The notes: generated from the letters alone by a model not told the origin. Shown: positions 26,520 to 36,547, counted from the stretch's first letter. The stretch is DNA of 64,000 nucleotides from DT-110 sp030148525 (GCA_965227445.1 OZ245751.1:1-64000); one strand, 5' to 3'. Translations and numbers: made by a program.

Positions 26520-27368
26520 CTATTCCTCATGTAGCGTATTGGGGCGGTGCCCCCAACAGAACACAGCTTCGGGAATAGGACGTTTCCCGTATACCTGCCG
26601 CAAAAAATAAGGACAATGCCAGCAATCCTGTGTCAGGGATGCATAGTATGCCTTTTGCCGAAAGGCCGAATGCCAAACCCGCTTTTGTTGCGGGCATGGG
26701 CTTACCGTGTAGTAATGCCGATTGGGGTAAAACCGGTGTTTGACCCGTTTCCTGACCGCTGCTTGTTCAAGTTGCCGACGTTTGAGAGCCGCTTTATGTA
26801 GGTACCGCCAGTATTTATGTTGCGGCTCTCCCAGTATTCGCTTTCGCAAAAAGACATACAATTCTTCTTTTTTTGCCGAAAGGCGAAGCAAATCACTGCA
26901 ATCAATTTCCAGTACATTCCACCTCCGTCGCTCGTACCAGTTTATGCGTTCCGGTGAGAGTGGGTTGGTTGCGGTAAGCTCCATATTCAACCAGCTATTA
27001 TTTTGTAATAAAAGGGCAAGGTCTGGACGGGAACCAAAATACCTGCGCTCACACCAGGCTTTTTTGATGAAAACTTTCTGCTGCGGAATCCAGGGTTCCG
27101 AAAAACGGGGAAAGGTATAGGCCGGAGTAAACAGGAAGGAAGCGTTAGCTAAAATCTGCTTTCCAAGCAGATGAAGGATAGTCTCCGCCGAACCCACACA
27201 ATCAACCCGTTTGTAATGGGCAAAATGATGGCGATTGCGTTTTCCTTTCTTGGCGACAAGCGCAGTCCGACAATGCGGGCAGACGCAATCGCATGCTAAA
27301 CCGGAAGATACTTCATCCACACCCCAGAGCCGGCCGTGCCGCCAGCCCAGTAATACTTCGTGTCCCAT
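26520..27368 (-). CDS. CoiA-like competence-type nuclease family protein
   Basis: The 282-residue protein has an N-terminal zinc-ribbon-like CVCPHCRTALVAKKGKRNRHHFAHY followed by HLLGKQIL, then RPDLALLLQNNSWLNMELTATNPLSPERI with WNVLEIDCSD. The Asp in RPDLALL and the Glu in NMEL are candidate nuclease acids, as in CoiA restriction-endonuclease-fold proteins. The last ~100 residues are unusually basic and Trp/Tyr-rich. CoiA helps process incoming DNA during transformation. The gene carries an exact copy of the GCTTTCGCAAAAA 13-mer at 26840. Confidence 0.7.
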   Translation of the reverse strand: MGHEVLLGWRHGRLWGVDEVSSGLACDCVCPHCRTALVAKKGKRNRHHFAHYKRVDCVGSAETILHLLGKQILANASFLFTPAYTFPRFSEPWIPQQKVFIKKAWCERRYFGSRPDLALLLQNNSWLNMELTATNPLSPERINWYERRRWNVLEIDCSDLLRLSAKKEELYVFLRKRILGEPQHKYWRYLHKAALKRRQLEQAAVRKRVKHRFYPNRHYYTVSPCPQQKRVWHSAFRQKAYYASLTQDCWHCPYFLRQVYGKRPIPEAVFCWGHRPNTLHEE

Positions 27369-27470
27369 ATCGGAAATCTTTTGGGGTGCTTTTCCGGTAA
27401 GGAATATCTATGATTTGCGTTTGAGATGCCAGTCCGGGGAAGTCGGCTATGAGCAAAACCCACCCTCCGG

Positions 27471-27543
27471 CTCCCTCCCTTTGGAAATGGAGGGAGAGTT
27501 GATTCCGAGTGATGCTCCCCTTCCCTTCAGCAAAGGGAAGGGG
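27471..27543. repeat. Two adjacent palindromes (CTCCCTCC and CCCCTTCCCTT)
   Basis: CTCCCTCC-CTTTGGAAAT-GGAGGGAG (27471-27496) and CCCCTTCCCTT-CAGC-AAAGGGAAGGGG (27517-27543; one bulged base) are strong hairpins 20 bp apart in the divergent promoter region of the CoiA-like and DUF4412-like genes. The rest of 27369-27653 shows no gene. Confidence 0.65.
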
Positions 27544-27653
27544 CTGGGGGATGGGTTTTAAACAAAGATGGACGAGAATCCCCCGCCACACTAAAAAGTG
27601 CAGTTGGGCGTTTGTATCTTTGTGCTTATTGCCACAAATAGTAAAAAACATAC

Positions 27654-28352
27654 ATGAAAAACGTACTTACCATACTGTGCCTTTTGTTACTCGGGCAGGT
27701 AACCATGAACGCCCAAAAGACCCTGCGTGGAACTGTAGAATATACCTATACCGTCAAAGGTGATAACTCCGGCATGATGGCCGGTATGCTGCCCGAACGC
27801 ATGGTGGTCGTTTATGGCGACGATGCTATGCTCACGTTTATGGAAGGCGGCATGATGGCTTCCATGATGGGGAAGATCATCGTCAATAAAGGCCAAAGTT
27901 ACATTGTTAAGGAAGACCAGAAGGTCATCTACGAAATGTCTGCCGAAGACATGAAGAGCGCGGAAGAACAGCAAAAAGAACAGATGGGAAAAGCCGAAAA
28001 GATCGAAGGTCAGACCAAAGAGATCAAAGGCTATCCCTGCCAGTTGTACGAGGTGGAGGTCAACCAGAACGGACAGACCGCCAAACAAAAGATCTGGGTG
28101 ACCGAAAAACTGAAAGCGCCCGAGCTTAAAGGTAGTGGCGCATCAGCCATGAATCAGGGTCTCATGGCCGCCAATAATGTACCCGGATTCCCCATGGAGG
28201 TTGAAGTGGACATTCCACAAGCAAATATGACCATGGTACTATCTGTAAATGAGATTACTATGGAGAAGCCCGATCCGGCTATGTTCAAAAAACCCGAGGG
28301 CTACGAAGTGAAGCCATTCTCGGAGATGATGAGCATGATGGGCGGCAATTAG
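27654..28352 (+). CDS. DUF4412-like secreted protein
   Basis: The 232-residue protein has a signal peptide (VLTILCLLLLGQVTMNAQK). Its mature part is Met/Lys-rich, with LRGTVEYTYTVKGDNSG at the start, a run of YIVKEDQKVIYEMSAEDMK, and KGYPCQLYEVEVNQNGQTAK. The pattern matches DUF4412 beta-sheet proteins, periplasmic and uncharacterised. It ends just before a long bidirectional hairpin. Confidence 0.7.
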   Translation: MKNVLTILCLLLLGQVTMNAQKTLRGTVEYTYTVKGDNSGMMAGMLPERMVVVYGDDAMLTFMEGGMMASMMGKIIVNKGQSYIVKEDQKVIYEMSAEDMKSAEEQQKEQMGKAEKIEGQTKEIKGYPCQLYEVEVNQNGQTAKQKIWVTEKLKAPELKGSGASAMNQGLMAANNVPGFPMEVEVDIPQANMTMVLSVNEITMEKPDPAMFKKPEGYEVKPFSEMMSMMGGN

Positions 28353-28360
28353 TGTTGATC

Positions 28361-28422
28361 GCTGCTACAAACAGATGGGGGCTATTGCGCGACGCGCAAT
28401 AGCCCCATTTGTTTGTAGCAGC
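28361..28422. terminator. Very long bidirectional terminator hairpin
   Basis: GCTGCTACAAACAGATGGGG... (28361-28390) pairs with the complement at 28394-28422 over about 29 bp, with one wobble and one bulged G, around a GAC loop. It lies between convergent stops of the DUF4412-like and DUF5916 genes. Confidence 0.85.
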
Positions 28423-28441
28423 AGGTGATCAGGAGGGCAGG

Positions 28442-30652
28442 TCAGAGGTTGAGCCAGTAAGTCGCCTTCACCACCAACGCTCGCCCCTTGGAGTTGAAGG
28501 TGTCGGGGAAGTAATTATCGGTATACACGATGAACAGATCTGAGACCGGCCGGAAACGCCACTGCAGACGAGAGTTGATGTTGATGTTCTCGATCTGGTT
28601 GTTGTACTGGATAAAGGTAGTCCAGAACAGGCTTCGGGTAAAGGTGAAATCAAACCGCGGACCGATCAACACCAGGTCGGCATCGTTATAGGGCTCGGGC
28701 AAGCGGATCCGGTTAAAGCTGAAATCCAGTGAAATGGAACCGTAGGGCTGTAGCCGGTAATTGATACTTCCCTGAAGGTTGAGGCGGGAACCGTTGAAGT
28801 AGCCGCCACTGCGGGTGCTGAGCGAAAAATTCAGTTTGCGGCGAAAATCAGAGGTGTAGCGGGCAATGATCAGATTGTAGGCATAGTCGGAGTCAATCGG
28901 TAACTGTTCACCCCCCGTTCGCGTGGGATCGAAGGCGCTAAACAGGTACACATATTCTCTTCGTAGTCGCATACTGAAGCGGGAGGTATTGCGAAAGTTG
29001 ATTGCGTATAAAAAGTTTATATCGTAATCAGTAACCCCAAAACGCTGATTTCCCAGCACATCAAAATCAAAGCCCGGGCCGTGGTTATTGATAATCCCCT
29101 TTTTGGGATACCAGCGATGCTCAATGGTGGAGGCGATGCGGTTGTAGCCGATGCGTCGGGCAAAACCGGTTTCGGGATTGTAGTTCTCACCAATCGACTG
29201 GGCGAAGATCCGGCCCTGCCAGCGCAGGGTATTGTAGTTGATGCGGGCCGAGGTCGCGTAGCTGTCTTCCGGATTATCCGGATCCAGGGACTGGTGGTAG
29301 AAAACCTTGCCGGTCCACGTGTCGTCTTTGGAAGCCAGGTTGTAATCGAGTCCGATCACCCGGTTGTAGTCGTACAGTACGCCGGTCGTATCGGAGATTT
29401 GTTCATCCTCAAAGGGTTGTTTATTCACGAAGATCATCCCCACATTGGAGCGGCTGAACACCTTGCGCTGTACCGCGGCGACGGTGTAATTCACCGAGGG
29501 CGTTCCGATCTCCAGGTCGCGGGCCGATTGCATATTCAGTAAGCCCACGCGCCAGTCGTCGTTGAGTTTGCCGCTCAGGCGGGCGCCCCCGTAAATGGGG
29601 TTTTGGACGTTCTGGCCGGTACTCTCGTCGCGGGCTACTCCGATCCGTCGCGAGAAGAATGGTCGCATGCGGTCTACCCCGAAATCAGCGAAGAGGTCGG
29701 CATTTTCCAGAAAGAACTGCCGTCGCTCCGGGAAAAAGATCTCAAAGCGATCGAGGTTGGTCACCTGCTGATCGACCTCCACCTGGGAGAAGTCGGGATT
29801 AAAGGTCAGATCCAGATTCAGGGCCGGCCCGACGGCGATCTTGGCGTCCCCGCCCACATCGAAGCCCGAGTCGCTGCCTCCTTCGATCCGATTATTGCTG
29901 GTGCGCCCGAGCACATAGGGAATCAGGGCCACATTGGCTCCGGGCTTTTCCAGAGGGCGATCCCAGATGAGCTCACGGGTATAGGCCAGGGAAATGATGC
30001 GGTAATTACGGGGGATGGGCGTCCAGGTCGAGCGTTCCCCGTCGTAGCTGTCGATGCGATAGAAGTTGATGTTCCATCGATCGTTGCCTTCCTTAAAACG
30101 TATGGTTTTGAAGGGGATAGCCATTTCGGCTACCCAGTAGTCGCCGTACTGCTTGGCTTCGGCGTACCATTTGTTATCCCAGCTCAAAGAGAGGTCACCG
30201 CCATTCGACCCGCCATTGGCGATCAGTCCTTCGCGTTGCACACCAAAGGGGTTGACACCAAACTGGAAGGCATTGGTGTTGTCCTGGAAGGGATCGAGGA
30301 TGAGGGTGATCCCGTCGTTGGCCTCCCCGCGATAATCGCGTCGCAGAGAGGGGGTCACGTAGACGGAGCGATCGGGATCCTTATTGTACATTTTGGCTCC
30401 GAGGTAGAGGAACTGGCCGTCGTAGGCCATCATCACTTCTGTTTGACTTTCGGCCAGACTGGTGTCGAAGGGAAAGTATTGGGTGAAGTTGGTCGCTTTT
30501 TCGGCCGTTTGCCAAACGGCATCGTCCAGGCGGCCGTCGATAAGTACGCGTTCGTCCGTGCGGCTAATGTGCAGACCATCTGATTGCTGAGCGGAAAGGT
30601 TTAGTACAGTCAGCAGACAGGCTACGAAGACCGGGGTCGATTTCCAGTTCAT
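28442..30652 (-). CDS. DUF5916 outer-membrane protein with CBM9-like domain
   Basis: The 736-residue protein has a signal peptide (TPVFVACLLTVLNLSAQ). Its first ~215 residues form a carbohydrate-binding-family-9-like beta-sandwich (VLIDGRLDDAVWQTAEKATN, EVMMAYDGQFLYLGAKMY). The rest is rich in alternating aromatic/polar strands typical of an outer-membrane barrel and ends KGRALVVKATYWLNL with a C-terminal aromatic/Leu pair. Length and layout match DUF5916. Its role is unknown, perhaps binding or uptake of a glycan. Confidence 0.85.
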   Translation of the reverse strand: MNWKSTPVFVACLLTVLNLSAQQSDGLHISRTDERVLIDGRLDDAVWQTAEKATNFTQYFPFDTSLAESQTEVMMAYDGQFLYLGAKMYNKDPDRSVYVTPSLRRDYRGEANDGITLILDPFQDNTNAFQFGVNPFGVQREGLIANGGSNGGDLSLSWDNKWYAEAKQYGDYWVAEMAIPFKTIRFKEGNDRWNINFYRIDSYDGERSTWTPIPRNYRIISLAYTRELIWDRPLEKPGANVALIPYVLGRTSNNRIEGGSDSGFDVGGDAKIAVGPALNLDLTFNPDFSQVEVDQQVTNLDRFEIFFPERRQFFLENADLFADFGVDRMRPFFSRRIGVARDESTGQNVQNPIYGGARLSGKLNDDWRVGLLNMQSARDLEIGTPSVNYTVAAVQRKVFSRSNVGMIFVNKQPFEDEQISDTTGVLYDYNRVIGLDYNLASKDDTWTGKVFYHQSLDPDNPEDSYATSARINYNTLRWQGRIFAQSIGENYNPETGFARRIGYNRIASTIEHRWYPKKGIINNHGPGFDFDVLGNQRFGVTDYDINFLYAINFRNTSRFSMRLRREYVYLFSAFDPTRTGGEQLPIDSDYAYNLIIARYTSDFRRKLNFSLSTRSGGYFNGSRLNLQGSINYRLQPYGSISLDFSFNRIRLPEPYNDADLVLIGPRFDFTFTRSLFWTTFIQYNNQIENININSRLQWRFRPVSDLFIVYTDNYFPDTFNSKGRALVVKATYWLNL

Positions 30653-30860
30653 CGTTTTTCGTTTTGTTCAGATTCCGCTTTCGCAAAAAAGCGGCCGTTT
30701 TTGTTTTCGTGGGGGTAAAAGTACAAAGAATTACCGGGAGTAAATCTTTCCTCCTCGGGTCCTTTCTTCGGAAATTTAAACTATTTTGAAGCAGATTAAA
30801 CCCGTCAGGCTCTTTTACGTCTAAGGCCTGACAAACCTATATTCATTAAAACATCTTGCT

Positions 30861-31412
30861 ATGAAAAGAGCAATACTCTTTCTGGTGTTAGCGTGTAGTT
30901 GCACCTATCTAAGCAGCCAATCACTCATCTGGGAGTCGGACGAAAATGTTCGCCCCAGATCAGTCAACCTCTCTTCTTTCATTTTTTCGCAATCCGATGT
31001 CTTAAGTAATGACTTCAACGGAGATGGCCCGGTTGATGTAGTGACCGGAGTTATCTACCGGGATAGCCTGTTCTTTCGGGTAAAAGTTCTGGATGATTTC
31101 CTGGACTTCTGGGCCGACGATGCCTATTTTTCGGCTTCTTCTCAATTCCTCGGCTACCTGAAAATTCCGGATATCGCGGGTGAATTTGCCGATGATAATC
31201 GCCCCCTGGTCTTTGGCACTACCGATGGGAATAACATCATAGGAATCCTTATTGCCAAGTTATCTCCCGACGGAGATTCGGTCAATTTCCAGCCCCTGGA
31301 AATCGGTGCTGATTATCGATTTCTGTCCTTTTCTGATTTCAATGACGATGGGGTCGTCGATCATCTGTTGTTCAACCGGGACGAGAAGCGACTACAAGTG
31401 TGGCAATTCTGA
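30861..31412 (+). CDS. Secreted short VCBS/FG-GAP-like protein, truncated paralogue
   Basis: The 183-residue protein has a signal peptide/lipobox region (LFLVLACSCTYL). It holds Asp-rich loops DFNGDGPVDVVTG and DFNDDGVVDHLLFNRDEKRL, the calcium-loop style of FG-GAP/VCBS repeats. The last loop aligns with DVDGDGLVDIILYDAESRTL of the two downstream genes, but this copy has no T9SS sorting domain. It lies 32 nt upstream of the first full paralogue. Confidence 0.62.
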   Translation: MKRAILFLVLACSCTYLSSQSLIWESDENVRPRSVNLSSFIFSQSDVLSNDFNGDGPVDVVTGVIYRDSLFFRVKVLDDFLDFWADDAYFSASSQFLGYLKIPDIAGEFADDNRPLVFGTTDGNNIIGILIAKLSPDGDSVNFQPLEIGADYRFLSFSDFNDDGVVDHLLFNRDEKRLQVWQF

Positions 31413-31444
31413 ACACCTGATCCTGTATTTCAAAAAGGAAGAAG

Positions 31445-32782
31445 ATGAAAAAATATATACTACTATTACTGGTAGCCGTAACTGCATTGTTACCCGGTCA
31501 AGCCCAAACGCTGGTCGAAAAATTCCGCTCCGAACCGGGTGAACGTTGGTTTAATCGGGCCCAACTAAATCAGCGCAGCCAGGGAAGCTTCGAGAATTAT
31601 TTTGATCCGGCCGTGAATTTTAGTGGGGTCGCCATGTCGGTCCTTAAAAATGACTCATTGATCATTCTATTTTGTGTGCGTTTCACGGACGGAGCAGATA
31701 TTACCAAAGACTTTCTGGTAGCCGGTTCAATTCCCGACGACAATGATCTGTGGGGCCCCGTCAATATTGATGGAGAAGGATTGTTGGAGTTGGCGGTGTG
31801 GCGTCGATCCGACCAATCCCCTATTGGTTCGCTGGAGTTATTTAGTATGGATCCCGGTACCGGGATGACCATGCTGACGGCCCAGATCGATAGCGTTGTC
31901 GGTACCTTCGATGTAGATGGGGATGGGCTGGTCGATATCATCCTGTACGATGCCGAGTCACGCACCCTGGTGGTCCTGGGGGTGCCCCCCGACGAAGACG
32001 GGGTGCGTCTGCCAGAGGAAGAGGCGGAGGTGCGCAGTGCCTTGACTTATTCCCCCGTGCTCAAATACGAAAGTATGGAAGGAGAGTCGCTTGCTTACCT
32101 GCCATACGCCTTCTGGAATGAAGCTGACTGGGATGCCAATGGGGATGGTACCCGGGAGATTATCCTGGAACGCACCGATGCCGATGATCGTCCGGTAGGG
32201 CTGCGGGTGGTCAACGGAGTTAATATGTCGGAGGCGATTCGCATACGGTTCGATTCCCTGCAGCGACAGGAGGGGGGTGAATTTCTCGGCTTTTTCGATG
32301 TCGATGGCGAAAATGGAAAAGAACTCTATCTGGGTAATGGAACGGTGATCGAACGCAATCGAACCGTTCATTACCTGCCCGAGCATTTCGTGCCTGCTGC
32401 TTTTGTGGATGTCGACGGTGATGCGTTGGTGGATATTATTGGCCGGGACACCCTGGCGGACCGGGTCCAGATCTACGGCCAGTCTGCCACAACACCTGTT
32501 TCCGAAGTGTATCAACAGTCACTGGGGCTGTCGGTGGAGCCGGTCTTTCCGAATCCGGCTGGTGAGCATATCCGGTTGCCGCTCAGCTTATCCGAGTCCA
32601 TCCGCGTGCAGATCACCTTGTACGATGCGTCGGGTCGGCGGGTGCGCACCCTGGCTGATGGCCTTTTGCCGCCAGGCGAACAGGTGGTCAACGCCTCGGT
32701 GTCCGGATTGGCCAGCGGTACCTACCATTTAGAGGTCAGGACTGCGAAGGGTATGCTTACGCAAAAAGTGGTGGTGCGGTAG
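31445..32782 (+). CDS. T9SS-secreted VCBS-like repeat protein, paralogue A
   Basis: The 445-residue protein has a signal peptide (LLLLVAVTALLPGQAQ), Asp-rich calcium-loop repeats (DVDGDGLVDIIL, DANGDGTREIIL, DVDGENGKELYL, DVDGDALVDIIG) and a C-terminal type-A T9SS sorting domain (VFPNPAGEHIRLPL, ITLYDASGRRVRTLADG, YHLEVRTAKGMLTQKVVV). It would be exported and anchored or released by the type IX system. It is ~85% identical to the next gene, with a divergent window at residues ~58-115. Function unknown. Confidence 0.82.
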   Translation: MKKYILLLLVAVTALLPGQAQTLVEKFRSEPGERWFNRAQLNQRSQGSFENYFDPAVNFSGVAMSVLKNDSLIILFCVRFTDGADITKDFLVAGSIPDDNDLWGPVNIDGEGLLELAVWRRSDQSPIGSLELFSMDPGTGMTMLTAQIDSVVGTFDVDGDGLVDIILYDAESRTLVVLGVPPDEDGVRLPEEEAEVRSALTYSPVLKYESMEGESLAYLPYAFWNEADWDANGDGTREIILERTDADDRPVGLRVVNGVNMSEAIRIRFDSLQRQEGGEFLGFFDVDGENGKELYLGNGTVIERNRTVHYLPEHFVPAAFVDVDGDALVDIIGRDTLADRVQIYGQSATTPVSEVYQQSLGLSVEPVFPNPAGEHIRLPLSLSESIRVQITLYDASGRRVRTLADGLLPPGEQVVNASVSGLASGTYHLEVRTAKGMLTQKVVVR

Positions 32783-32956
32783 ACCAAGTCCAGGCTTCCA
32801 GAAAGACAACAGAAATAGCGTTTAATAAATGGCCACGGATCAATAAGGGAATCGATGATCGATATACCGAAAAAAGTCCGTGGTTCCCTGATAACCTCGC
32901 CAGCGGTATGGGTAAGCGTTGCACTAACCTTATCCGATATTCAAAAAAATAAACCG

Positions 32957-34291
32957 ATGAAACATTACTTTTTATTGCTCCTGGCCATTGTCGTTGTTTT
33001 TCCTGCTGATGCTCAGAGCCTCGTTGAAAAATTTCGCTCCGAACCGGGTGAACGTTGGTTTAATCGGGCCCAACTAAATCAGCGTAGCCAGGAAAGCTTT
33101 GCCAATTACTTTGACCCAGCGGTTGACTTTAATGGTATTTCACTGGCAATTGTAAAAAACGATAGTCTTTACCACCCTCAATGTGTGCGCTTTACCAATG
33201 GTGCAGACCTTACTCAGGACTTCCTGGTCGATAGCCCTCCCCCAGATGATAATGATCTGTGGGGCCCTATTAATGTGGATGGGGTTGGAATACTGGAGCT
33301 GGCCTTTTGGCGTCGATCCGACCAATCCCCCATTGGTTCGCTGGAGTTATTCAGTATGGAACCCGGTACCGGGATGACCACGTTGACAACCCAGATCGAT
33401 GGCGTTGTCGGAACCTTTGATGTGGATGGCGACGGATGGGTCGATATCATCCAGTACGATGCCGAGTCCCGCACCCTGGTGGTCCTGGGTATAGCCCCCG
33501 ACGAAAACGGGGTGCGTCTGCCAGAGGAAGAGGCAGAGGTACGCAGTGCCGTGACTTATTCCCCCGTGCTCAAATACGAAAGTATGGAAGGAGAGTCGCT
33601 GGCTTACCTGCCGTACGCCTTCTGGAATGAAGACGACTGGGATGCCAATGGGGATGGTACCCGGGAGATCGTCCTGGAACGCACCGATGCTGATAATAAC
33701 CCAGTGGGACTGCGGGTGGTCAACGGGGTTAATATGTCGGAGGGCATTCGCATACGGTTCGATTCCCTGCAGCGGCAGGAGGGGGGTGAATTTCTCGGCT
33801 TTTTCGATGTCGATGGCGAAAATGGAAAAGAACTCTATCTGGGTAATGGAACGGTGATCGAACGCAATCGAACCGTTCATTACCTGCCCGAGCATTTCGT
33901 GCCCGCTGCTTTTGTGGATGTCGACGGTGATGAGTTGGTGGATATTATTGGCCGGGACACCCTGGCGAACCGGGTCCAGATCTACGGCCAGTCGGCCACA
34001 ACACCGGTGTCCGAAGTGTATCAACAGTCACTGGGGCTGTCGGTGGAGCCGGTATTTCCTAATCCGGCTGGTGAGCACATCCGGTTGCCGCTCAGCCTTT
34101 CTGAATCTATGCAGGTGCGGATCACATTATACGATGCGTCGGGCCGGCGGGTGCGCACCCTGGCTGATGGCCTTTTGCCGCAAGGCGAGCAGTTGGTCAA
34201 CGCCTCGGTGTCCGGATTGGCTAGTGGCACCTACCATTTAGAGGTCAGAACTGCGAAGGGTATGCTTACGCAAAAAGTAGTGGTGCGGTAG
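32957..34291 (+). CDS. T9SS-secreted VCBS-like repeat protein, paralogue B
   Basis: Start at 32957 (MKHYFLLLLAIVVVFPADAQ) gives a signal peptide; the frame upstream to 32855 is unsupported. Domain order is the same as paralogue A: Asp-rich loops and a T9SS sorting domain ending LTQKVVVR. Long stretches are identical to A at the DNA level, while residues ~58-115 differ in many places (e.g. DSLYHPQCVRFTNGADLTQ). This pattern suggests recent duplication plus local diversification or gene conversion. Confidence 0.82.
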   Translation: MKHYFLLLLAIVVVFPADAQSLVEKFRSEPGERWFNRAQLNQRSQESFANYFDPAVDFNGISLAIVKNDSLYHPQCVRFTNGADLTQDFLVDSPPPDDNDLWGPINVDGVGILELAFWRRSDQSPIGSLELFSMEPGTGMTTLTTQIDGVVGTFDVDGDGWVDIIQYDAESRTLVVLGIAPDENGVRLPEEEAEVRSAVTYSPVLKYESMEGESLAYLPYAFWNEDDWDANGDGTREIVLERTDADNNPVGLRVVNGVNMSEGIRIRFDSLQRQEGGEFLGFFDVDGENGKELYLGNGTVIERNRTVHYLPEHFVPAAFVDVDGDELVDIIGRDTLANRVQIYGQSATTPVSEVYQQSLGLSVEPVFPNPAGEHIRLPLSLSESMQVRITLYDASGRRVRTLADGLLPQGEQLVNASVSGLASGTYHLEVRTAKGMLTQKVVVR

Positions 34292-34293
34292 AC

Positions 34294-36036
34294 CTATTGC
34301 CGTGAAAATCTGATCTCCCGTGGCACCGCTACTCCGGGTTCCGTCCATTGCAGGCGGAGGATATTGCCGCTACATTGCAAGCGGTAGTTTTGGTAAGGCA
34401 GGAACGGGAAAGCATCTTCGAATAGGATCACTGGTTCGGCATCACCGCGCTGCAGACTATGCACTAATTGATAAGTGGGTTGTGTTTCTTCGTAACTCGC
34501 AAAACCCGGACGATTGGCGATGCGAAAACGTCCTTCACCCGTTCCCGTAATCCTGCTGGTCAGGGTGATGGGGTTTGCAGCATCAACTCCGGCTCTTTCG
34601 AGGAGGGTGAAGTCCGTAATCTGGAGACCGACTTTTCCGAGGGAATCAATCGTCAGGACAACCGATCCGCTTGTCTTGGGATTCGTATACGAAACACCCA
34701 GGCTATCGTTCACCAGACCATTAAAGTGATTGACAAAGAAGGAGGTGGTGGCACTGGATGGGTCCAGTTGCCAGGTGCCCCGCAGGCAATCCAGATCCAG
34801 AGCACAGTCCTCCTGAGGCGTACTGCGGATGTTCAGAGACAAGTTGGGCAGCCGATCGGCAGCCTTCGATATATTGGTCGGCAAGATCTCGTAGGTGACA
34901 TCCTGCAGGCATCCGGTCGTAATGGAAGGCGGAAAGCCTTCGGACCACCGGCCACTATTTCTCGGACGGGAGGTCATGCGTATGCGGTTGCTGTCGGTAC
35001 TGGCAGTGATACGGTAGCGATAACCGGGTGGAAACGACACATCCCATTTCCGGATTTCAAAAGGGGCGACTTTTCCCGTAAGGGTGGAGGCAGAAGAGTC
35101 AACCCTGACTTGTTTTTCGGTTACCGGCACTTTCCCGTGGGTAATGCGCCCGCCGCCGGGATCCGAAATGCCCCGGTCGACGAGGTCCTGGGCAAATGTG
35201 TGCCACCAGGGGTTTTGGGTAAAGTATGCCGAGAGGCCATCCTGCATTCCGGCAACACTAGTGCTATCGATCACCGACCTGATTAATCGAATGACGGCGG
35301 TATCCGAACCGTAGTTCCTAATGGCTTCCAGGAGTACTCCGGCGCTTTTACTATCCCTACCCACATAAGAGTAGGGTGTTCTGCCAGGATCGAACTCAGC
35401 GTAGTGAACCTGCTCCAGATTCAGCCCCGGGTAAATGGCGTTAGCGTAAAAATCGGCCAGCCCTTCGTCCCACCAGTTCAGGGAATCGGCAGGCCCGCGC
35501 CATTCATTGATCTGTTGGAAGCAATGTCCACACTCGTGGGCGATGACAAATTCCAGTTGCTCTATGGAAAAGCGCTCCAGCGCCCTGGTACCCAGGATGA
35601 TAGGGCAGGGTTCAGCGCGGGTAGTGTAGTCCCAGACACCCGTTTCGGCTGTATGACTTATGTTCCCCTTTGTGCCGGTGCTATCTTCCAGAAAGATAAT
35701 CGCGGTAGGACCAAGGGGTTCCAGGCTGTGCTCCAGAGCGTATTCGTCGAAGTAATCGATGGCCCGTTGACGAGCCTGAATGGTCGTTTCAATATAACCG
35801 GTCGGACGTTCGAAGCGCCAGGAAGGAGGGATGAACAGGCGGTGAGTCAGGCTGTCGGTAGGTTGCTGATTGGGCAGGAAGTCAATAGCATCCACACAGG
35901 AACAACCACCCATAAATTCGCGCAGGAATTCACCGGCCCAGGGTTGTGCACAGGGAAATTCGGATTGGGCCAGCGATTGGGGCATTTGGGTGAGCCAGAA
36001 AGCGCACCCAAAAAGCATATACATGGATTTGCTCAT
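34294..36036 (-). CDS. Secreted gluzincin-type putative metallopeptidase
   Basis: The start at 36036 (MSKSMYMLFGCAFWLTQMPQ) gives a signal peptide and about 580 residues; the frame is open upstream to 36147. The zinc site is FVIAHECGHCFQQ (HExxH) with WWDEGLADFYANA 23-30 residues on, where Glu of EGLADF is the third ligand. A central ~180-residue region is beta-rich, and the C-terminal ~170 residues resemble a lipocalin-like/DUF sheet (LDCLRGTWQLDPSSATTSFF). It is convergent with the T9SS paralogues. Confidence 0.72.
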   Translation of the reverse strand: MSKSMYMLFGCAFWLTQMPQSLAQSEFPCAQPWAGEFLREFMGGCSCVDAIDFLPNQQPTDSLTHRLFIPPSWRFERPTGYIETTIQARQRAIDYFDEYALEHSLEPLGPTAIIFLEDSTGTKGNISHTAETGVWDYTTRAEPCPIILGTRALERFSIEQLEFVIAHECGHCFQQINEWRGPADSLNWWDEGLADFYANAIYPGLNLEQVHYAEFDPGRTPYSYVGRDSKSAGVLLEAIRNYGSDTAVIRLIRSVIDSTSVAGMQDGLSAYFTQNPWWHTFAQDLVDRGISDPGGGRITHGKVPVTEKQVRVDSSASTLTGKVAPFEIRKWDVSFPPGYRYRITASTDSNRIRMTSRPRNSGRWSEGFPPSITTGCLQDVTYEILPTNISKAADRLPNLSLNIRSTPQEDCALDLDCLRGTWQLDPSSATTSFFVNHFNGLVNDSLGVSYTNPKTSGSVVLTIDSLGKVGLQITDFTLLERAGVDAANPITLTSRITGTGEGRFRIANRPGFASYEETQPTYQLVHSLQRGDAEPVILFEDAFPFLPYQNYRLQCSGNILRLQWTEPGVAVPREIRFSRQ

Positions 36037-36547
36037 GGGGTCTTTAGGTATTGGATTTAATGAAGGGGGGAGCAATACGTAAAGATTACCACAGAAGATC
36101 GGCAATTTCGCCTGGAAAACAAACGAAACCGCCGGATACGAACGCAAATAACCGCTTTTTAGGGGTTTTTTAACCGTTTTCTGCCTGGTTGCGTGAAAAG
36201 TGCCTGCTATCGCCGGTCTTTTGCTTCCCCCAGAAAGTTGCGGGCGTTGGGTGGCGCATCGTTCCGGTCGGAAATTGCGATTCCCCGGAGGTCATTGTAT
36301 ATCCGGTCGCCTGTGGTTACCGGTCGTTTAACGTACCGGCCACATATACGGTTTCAGTCAGGGCCGGATTGGAATCATCCAACGGTAGAAGATACCAGGC
36401 ATGTAGACTGTACAGGCTTGCGCCAAAAGGTTTTTGCCGAAAAGCTGGTCTGGGTCCTCTCCTAAATTTCGTCCTAAATGCGGCATAGCCCCGGGAAATA
36501 CTTTTCTATCTCCGCCTCGATTCAGAACTTATGGGAAAGCCAAAGCC

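Noticed and set aside
29603..30583. 326-residue forward open frame
   Set aside because: It is antisense to the DUF5916 gene; codon content is that of the complementary strand of a GC-rich gene.
34468..35286. 272-residue forward open frame
   Set aside because: Antisense to the metallopeptidase gene; no motifs, no start context.
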